From Combretum micranthum (Eukaryota > Streptophyta > Magnoliopsida > Myrtales > Combretaceae), in assembly GCA_024138025.1 (NCBI GenBank), contig JAMXBD010001446.1:62001-126000 (forward strand): a DNA stretch of 64,000 bases, written 5' to 3'. Below are positions 58,801 to 64,000 of the stretch, piece after piece. Position 1 is the first letter of the stretch; each line of letters begins with the position of its first letter. The position numbers and the translations under genes are program-made. The notes below the pieces were generated by a model. That model saw nothing but the letters and a program-made list of their open reading frames with translations, searched no databases and was not told the DNA's origin.

Positions 58801-60711
58801 GACTTTGATAATAGAGAGGTGGCTTTCTTGTCAAAATACCCTAAAACAATTTGATTTGAGCACCTCTCTTATCATATGGCCATCCATTTTTCTCATTTAA
58901 CCTATGTGGGATTTTCTTCCAAGGCATTTTTCTAACATCTTTAATAGAGTATTGGATTCAAGAACCCAAAAAATGATTTTTGACAAGGTCAACAACACAG
59001 TTCAGTCTCAACCAACAAGAGCTTTAGAAACCTTCAGCTGACAATAGGTGTGTGTTATGGCTAGTATTTGTGTTCTTAAGTGTAAGAGCAAAGTCGTATG
59101 TAGAGGTTATGTGAGTCTTGTGATATGTGATGTGTGGTGGTTATGCCCATGCATGTGCATTAGGGAGTTTGTGGTATTTGTCAAAACAAAAGGAAAAAAC
59201 AGGAGAAAGCAATAGCCAAAAAAAAAAAAGCCTCTAGCAACCAACATATGTTGATAAAAAATGCCGTGAAAAACATGCCCTATTTTTCAAAAAATTTAGA
59301 TTTCTAGAGTTTTGAAGGTCTTAGGGCTCATTCTGTAGTGAAATCCTTTCATGGAAATCATTGGATTCTCTCTTAACGGATCCAAGTTTATTGCAATTAA
59401 AATAGGTAGATGTGGCAGGAATCCCTTAAGAATAAGATTGAACTTGATTTCACTCTTAATAGACCTAATACTTGAAATTACCTTCAATTCTATAGTAGTG
59501 TGCCCAAAAAAGACAAATTGGAATATAACAGCAGAGCCTTAAAACATTGACAAGCAAATCCACCTTATCAATTTGTTCCTACCTATATCAAGCAGATCAA
59601 ATAAGTTCCAAATCTTATGTCCCAAAGGATCACCTGAAACTGGTTACAATTTATTTGGTAGCACCAGATTAAATTCAGCTCTATTCACTAAGAATTCAAG
59701 TGTGATCACCGCAGGAACAAATTTGCCACTGTAATTTGGAAAACAAAAAGACATGTGCTTGAAACTAGAGCAATATATTATTTGTTGGATTTGCTCATAT
59801 GTGATAGTAGATAAGGGATTAGCTTTACATCCAAGTAAACATATCCCCATACCCCTCATTGTTCACAACATCCAGGATGAACAAACATAAGTATTAATGG
59901 GAGATTTAAACTATGTCTGACAACACATTTTGCATGTGACATTTTGAATTCTTTTATATTTGGAAACAATTAATAGCGAGAAAATTGCAAAGGAAGATAG
60001 AGAGACTTCACAAGATTGATCTAAATACACAAAACCAGTAAATATTAGTATTCATTATCTTAAATAATTTTAGCACATTCCTTGGATTTATTACATTTGC
60101 ATCTCTCTCAACCAGCCCTTTATGAATTATGTAAATAAAAAATATTATAGAAAATGTTAACAAGTGATTTGAGACAGCCTCATCTATTTCTAGAGTTGTA
60201 ACTAATTAACTAAAGAGACAAACACAAGTGTTCTTTTTATAATATTTCTTGCTAATTTTCAAAGCACTGGTTCTTTTAACTACCGAGATTCAGCAGATCT
60301 TTAAGCAATGACTTAGACAAGTCAACATATCTAGAATACATATAACTTAACTACATATAGTGAAACGAATAATAATTAAAGGAAAAAATAGAAAATAAAT
60401 ATTAATAAAAAAGAATAGAAAAAGAACTTTAGTAGATAGTTGAAATTAAACCTACAGCAAGAAGGAGCGATTCCTTGGCAGATAGCCTCTCCATTTCCTT
60501 GGCGTACGTCGCAGGAGCTCCTTGAACTGCCTGCTGAACCATGACCACGAACGGGAACCTCCGGCGACAACAAGTAGAGGAGAAGGAGGTTCTCTGAGGG
60601 AGCTTTGGGGAATCTGGTGAAAGACGGTGGAGTTTGAGGAGGAGGAGAAGCCGTTGAGGGAGCGGGAAGGAGCGAAGGGCATGGTGGAAGGAAGGCCTGG
60701 ATTGCTGTCAT
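52819..60711 (-). CDS. Plastid-lipid-associated protein / fibrillin family protein, seven exons
   Basis: Exons on the minus strand: 60711-60456, 57222-57101, 57025-56942, 56817-56721, 55649-55433, 55212-55160 and 52911-52819 (stop TAA at 52821-52819). All introns are GT-AG and the phases fit (0, 2, 2, 0, 1, 0). Read through, the mature part gives MVQQAVQGAPATYAKEMERL, then GKTTDMQRIDVNERI, LNPTPRPTTSPYLEG, WNFEWFGSGSPG, FPTSLANLSKMDVLIKD and VESKFILSTKLSVEGP. It ends with PEQLKGAIGQ, LFMISYLDEEIL and IIRNTAGVPEVLTRLD. This is a PAP/fibrillin domain, a lipocalin-like plastid protein of plastoglobules or thylakoids; the closest named type I recall is the PAP8-like branch, not certain. Exon 1 should encode the transit peptide. 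The ATG at 60711 is one frame off MVQQ (60542), and removing one C from the C-run at 60610-60607 makes exon 1 255 bases and joins the frames (306 aa in all). Without it, only a start at 60542 gives an open frame (250 aa, no transit peptide). Confidence 0.9.
53346..55136 (+). mobile_element. Small LTR retroelement in fibrillin intron 6
   Basis: Two related direct repeats, about 53346-53692 and 54773-55136, share TTAGAYACATTT, TTCTTCTGAGAAGGAAT-like and CTAACCCA words. They end in GACA and AACA. The flanking 5-mers GGTAG (53341-53345) and GATAG (55137-55141) match at four of five positions. Just after the left repeat, CGGAATCAAAGCC (53696-53708) matches 10 of 13 bases of the initiator-tRNA-Met primer site TGGTATCAGAGCC, which sets the plus orientation. 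The internal part is about 1.1 kb, of which 426 bp is a nested MITE, and no gag-pol was recognised. It is a non-autonomous, Copia-like element. The LTR starts are approximate. Confidence 0.6.
53792..54223. mobile_element. PIF/Harbinger-like MITE nested in the LTR element
   Basis: The element spans 53795-54220 between TAA trinucleotides (53792-53794 and 54221-54223). The ends are GTCACATTTGGTAC on the left and TGTTATGTTTGGAATG on the right (minus strand). The interior is rich in GAATGGAATG words. Resembles 40258-40685. Confidence 0.5.
56528..56683. repeat. 78-bp tandem duplication in fibrillin intron 4
   Basis: CATATCTAGAACA starts at 56528 and again at 56606. Each copy contains TTATCAGCTT and ends with GCCTGCCTCA. 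It lies 38 bases inside the intron from exon 4 (56721). Confidence 0.8.
58054..58942 (-). mobile_element. TRIM retrotransposon in fibrillin intron 1
   Basis: The element spans 58059-58937 (879 bp) with a perfect 5-bp duplication TCTTT (58054-58058 and 58938-58942). The LTRs are 58059-58307 (249 bp) and 58682-58937 (256 bp). Both contain AAATTTTTATCATGGTTGG, CTTGGGCATGACT and the GGGATTTTCT word. Read on the minus strand, the upstream LTR begins TGTTAGAAAAATGCC. It is followed at once by TGGTATTAGAGC (58680-58669), the initiator-tRNA-Met primer-binding site with one change. The internal domain is about 374 bp and non-coding. A purine-rich ACTTGAGCGAGAG precedes the other LTR. These are the diagnostic parts of a terminal-repeat retrotransposon in miniature. 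Confidence 0.92.
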
Positions 60712-61540
60712 TGTAAGATAAGCAAATAATGGAGAGAGAAAGAGAGAGAAGAACGATAGTTTTGTTGTGATTTTTGGAGGGGATAGATTGTACGTAGCGG
60801 CTCCTGGCGATATGCCGATGCGGATACCGATACGGAGGGGGTTGGGTGGGGTGAATGACGAGGATGCGGAAGAGGGGGAGCATGCCTGTCGCGTGATGTC
60901 AGGGATATTTTCGTAATACTGCCTATTCTTCATTTCATGGAAATTACATTTTGATTTTCTTTATTTTTTTTTAATAAAAGACTACTGCCCTTGAAAAGAA
61001 AGTTACACAAATTCAAATTATATAAAAAAATTATCAAATTGCTACTTTTGTATTACATATTGAATAAGATATACAAAAGTTTTTACATGTATCGCATATT
61101 GAAGACAAATATAGCAACGGAACTATACCAAAAATGGAAAAATAGTTGTATTGTACATATGAAAAAAAACAACAACAACAACATCGCATATCCTATATGT
61201 TATATAGTATGGTATATCTATATTATTTTTTTATATAAATTATATATGTTTTTTTTTAAAATGATGGTAAACAAGCAATAATCTTTTATTTGAAAAAAAA
61301 AAAAAAACTTAATAAATCTTCATTGGTCCCTAAATTCGTAGAGACAGAGAGTATTACCATTTGTTTCATGCATTTGTTTTCATCATTGATTCAAAGGGAG
61401 ATTATCAGCACAACTCACCACAAGTGACTTAGAATTAGGTGAGGTGGTGATCGAGTAAATCACCTACCTTACTTAAAAATATTTTATACGCATAAAAGTA
61501 TCATATTTAAGCAAATTGAAATTTGAAAAATGCAAACATA
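60712..61540. promoter_or_regulatory. Upstream region of the fibrillin gene (minus strand)
   Basis: Directly before the fibrillin start the minus strand is CT-rich (60727-60752), as in many plant 5' UTRs, and then moderately GC-rich to about 60900. Beyond that it is very AT-rich. No TATA box could be chosen. The open frames 60376-60933 and 60452-60883 on the minus strand are other frames of exon 1 plus this leader. Confidence 0.4.
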
Positions 61541-62537
61541 GATCAAAATGTAACATATGGATCAAAATACCATATTTGAATGAAAGCTAGCATTTGCATA
61601 AAAGTACTATATAAGAATAAAAATGCTAAATTTGTACAAAATTTAGTACTCATCAAGAGTAGCACATTTGGACCCAATATAACACATGGGGATCGAAATA
61701 TCACATAAAGACCAAAATACCATATTTGCATGAAAGTTGTTACTTACTTAGGAGTACAAATATGGACCAAGATACCACGTATGGACCAAAATATCATGTT
61801 TGCATAAAACATGGTACTTGCACAAAAGTACCACGTATGGATTGAAATACCACATCTTGATAAAAGTCGATTCATGATAAGAAGTATCATATATATACTC
61901 AAATACCAAATTTGGATGAAAGTTGATACTCGTCCAAAAGTACCACATGTGGACCAAAAATACTAGATTTATATGAAAGTTGGTACTAGCTCAGAAGTAC
62001 CACATAGAGACCAAGATATCACATCAGAACAAAAGTTTGTACTCAATAAGAAGTGATACATATGATCGAAATGCCACATATGGACCAAAATTCTACATCT
62101 AGATAAAAGTTGGTACTTGTACCAATGCTTACCTAAAAATACCACATATGGAGTGAAGTACCACACATAAACCAAAATATCATATATGAAAAAAAAAAAA
62201 AAAAAAAAAAAAAACTGATACTCCCCTAAACAAAAGTTTCCCATATGGATCGAAATACCACATCTTGATGAAAGCTGGAACATACTTAGAAGTATTACTT
62301 AAGGGTCGAAATGCCACATATAGACCAAAATACCAAATTTGCACAAAAGTTGGTACTCACCCAAAAATACAACATATGGACCAGAATACACATTTGAGAG
62401 AAAGTTGATACTCGATAAGAAATACCTCATATGAATGAAACACACTATGTTGACCAAAGTACCAAATTATGAGAAAGTTGAATAAAATACTAGATTTTGA
62501 TGAAAATTAGTACTTGTGTAAAAGTACCACATATGGA
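61541..62537. repeat. Degenerate minisatellite of about 55-75 bp units
   Basis: Units combine three words again and again: AGTACCACATATGGACC, AAAATACCACAT and GAAAGTTGGTACT. Landmark copies of the last occur near 61733, 61806, 61863, 61918, 61975, 62030 and 62105, giving spacings of about 55-57 and 73-75. The spacing difference equals one extra ACCAAAATACCACAT-type block of about 18 bp. A 26-base A-run interrupts it near 62190-62215. Open frames on the minus strand are by-products. Confidence 0.85.
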
Positions 62538-63189
62538 TAAGGGTGGGCATGGTTTGATTAACTAGTCTGTGATCCTATTTTTTGAACCGAACTAAAATAA
62601 TCGGTTTTTTAAAATCACAAACCTAAACTGGTCCACTATTAATGACTAATCATTTTTTTAGTTAATATTTTTGGTTTTCGGTTTTTAATCATCTAATATA
62701 ATAGTTGATCAAAAGTTATGGTTAATCATATTTTTAATTGGTCCATAAAAAGCTAAACCCTTTTATTTCACGATTACATTCAAAAATTATAAATTAACAA
62801 GTTAAATATCATAATTATATTAAAAAATTGCAAATCAACAAGTTAAATAACTATAAAACCAACAACAAATTAGGAGTATAACCCAATACAATATTACATG
62901 AATTAAAACTTTATAGTCTTCTCTTTTTTTTTTTCAATTTACATCACATCTATAACATAATAATTAAAACATAAATGTTAAAATTATCAGTTTTTTAATT
63001 GCTAACTACCAACCGTCGGTTTGTCATAATTATAAACCGAAACTGAAACCAAAAACAAAAAAAAAAAAATCAAAACTATGATCCTAAACTGAAACCACTG
63101 GACTAATTAATTATATTTTTCGCATCTTTTCTAGATTTTTGTTTTGTTTTTCAGCTTTATTGATTTTTTTGCCCACCTTTATATATGGA
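62530..63189. mobile_element. hAT-type MITE inserted in the minisatellite
   Basis: The element spans 62538-63181 (644 bp). The flanking 8-mers CATATGGA (62530-62537) and TATATGGA (63182-63189) match at seven of eight. The inverted ends are TAAGGGTGGGCA on the left and TAAAGGTGGGCA on the right (minus strand), a form common in plant hAT MITEs. The subterminal regions contain repeated GGTTTTT/AAACCGAAAC words. The target was a CCACATATGGA word of the minisatellite. No coding sequence. Confidence 0.85.
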
Positions 63190-64000
63190 CAGACTTTGGT
63201 AAAACATCAAAACTGTCATGACCCTAAATCGAGGTATAGTAGGATTACCCTAAAGTTGTTATATAACGCATGCACCTACAATATGAAGACTATCTTGCAA
63301 GTCAGAAATGCAAGACTTTAATTATTTATTCTCTCGCTATGTTATATATATATATATATATATGAAAATAGTTTTAAAAACCGATATTTCCACAAACCAC
63401 AAAGACTATAGAGAATCAAATATCCTACCAAAAGATAAGATAAAGTAATCTCAATTCTATCTTTTAACTACAAAGAAATTACTACGAGGTAAGGAACGTT
63501 TAATAAAGAGAAAATCAAGTTTCAAATTTTTCTCATCTAAGTTTGAACTATAGCTTCCTAATACTCTAATTAGCTTGTCTTGATATTTAGCACACTTTGC
63601 GCTTAGATCTTATCTCAGTCCCCGCTTTCATTTTTCCTACAAAAGCAAACTATTGAGAGGTAAGCTACAAACAACTTAGTGAGATACTATTCTTCATTCG
63701 TACCAAACATCACAAACAAACACAAATATATATGGTTATTCAGAAACCATACATATAATGGATTTACGCCCTCTGTGATAAAGGTTAGGGAATACGTTTG
63801 AAAAGGAGATCCCTACGACCACTATTGTTTTGATTAAAGGGGTCCTTATGACCTACTTTGAAAAAGTGGTCCTTGCACTACTGGGTCCTTATGACCTTAT
63901 TACTAGTCCTCGAGCACCAGCCTAAAGTGATTGGCATGGCTTGGTTTCTTTGTGAGACTGTATTTCTTGAATGTTTTTAATTCATCATGTTTGGAGTAGG
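63190..64000. other. Terminal AT-rich DNA without a recognised gene
   Basis: Contains an (AT)n run at 63343-63362. The last 200 bases repeat GGTCCTTATGACC-like words (near 63840-63896) and may be the edge of another repeat. No gene seen. Confidence 0.45.

Noticed and set aside
60376..60933. 185-codon and 143-codon minus-strand frames over fibrillin exon 1
   Set aside because: Neither continues into the conserved frame at the exon 1 donor; they are the other two frames of the exon plus the 5' leader and intron.
61543..62283. Minus-strand frames rich in Trp, Tyr and Phe
   Set aside because: They are translations of the degenerate minisatellite.
61541..62537. Possible CRISPR-like array
   Set aside because: The repeats are degenerate, of unequal length and without unique spacers; this is a plant minisatellite.

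Overview
The window is nuclear DNA of a flowering plant, most likely a eudicot. It is AT-rich and gene-poor, with GT-AG introns and many plant-type transposable elements: hAT elements with 8-bp target duplications, a TRIM and other LTR elements with initiator-tRNA-Met-type primer sites, and several MITEs. Three genes can be read with confidence: a FAD2 oleate desaturase (plus strand, about 2.9-4.05 kb), a VQ-motif protein (plus strand, 39.1-39.7 kb) and a seven-exon plastid-lipid-associated protein/fibrillin (minus strand, 52.8-60.7 kb). No prokaryotic gene, CRISPR array or RNA gene was recognised.

Layout. 1-2.9 kb is the FAD2 upstream region and probably its 5'-UTR intron; FAD2 follows and carries a one-base frameshift close to its end. 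4-12 kb is AT-rich intergenic DNA with a stem-loop MITE and a complete 567-bp GC-rich hAT-type MITE (7511-8077). 12.1-38.0 kb is the most unusual part: three direct tandem copies (A, B, C) of a 5.0-5.75 kb unit. Each unit holds the same two exons of a thiamin pyrophosphokinase (TPK) gene on the minus strand, all of them decayed. At both unit junctions (A/B and B/C), at the same nucleotide position, sits an Ac-like hAT element (hAT1, 3.9 kb; hAT2, 5.6 kb), while the equivalent site at the start of unit A is empty. hAT2 has a broken but ordered transposase pseudogene; hAT1 has an internal inversion flanked by deletions.

38-52 kb has the VQ gene with W-boxes upstream, a PIF/Harbinger-like MITE, a hAT-like element with a solo LTR nested in it, a foldback MITE and a decayed Ty3/gypsy trace. 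52.8-60.7 kb is the fibrillin gene; its introns hold a TRIM, a small LTR element with a MITE inside, and a 78-bp tandem duplication. 61.5-62.5 kb is a degenerate minisatellite interrupted by another hAT-type MITE, and the rest is AT-rich DNA.

Functionally, FAD2 acts in ER fatty-acid desaturation, the fibrillin in plastid lipid bodies or thylakoids, and the VQ protein as a probable nuclear WRKY partner. They do not form a cluster with a shared job. Both multi-domain genes with well-conserved reading frames (FAD2 and fibrillin) show a one-base homopolymer length change, which raises the question of residual consensus errors.
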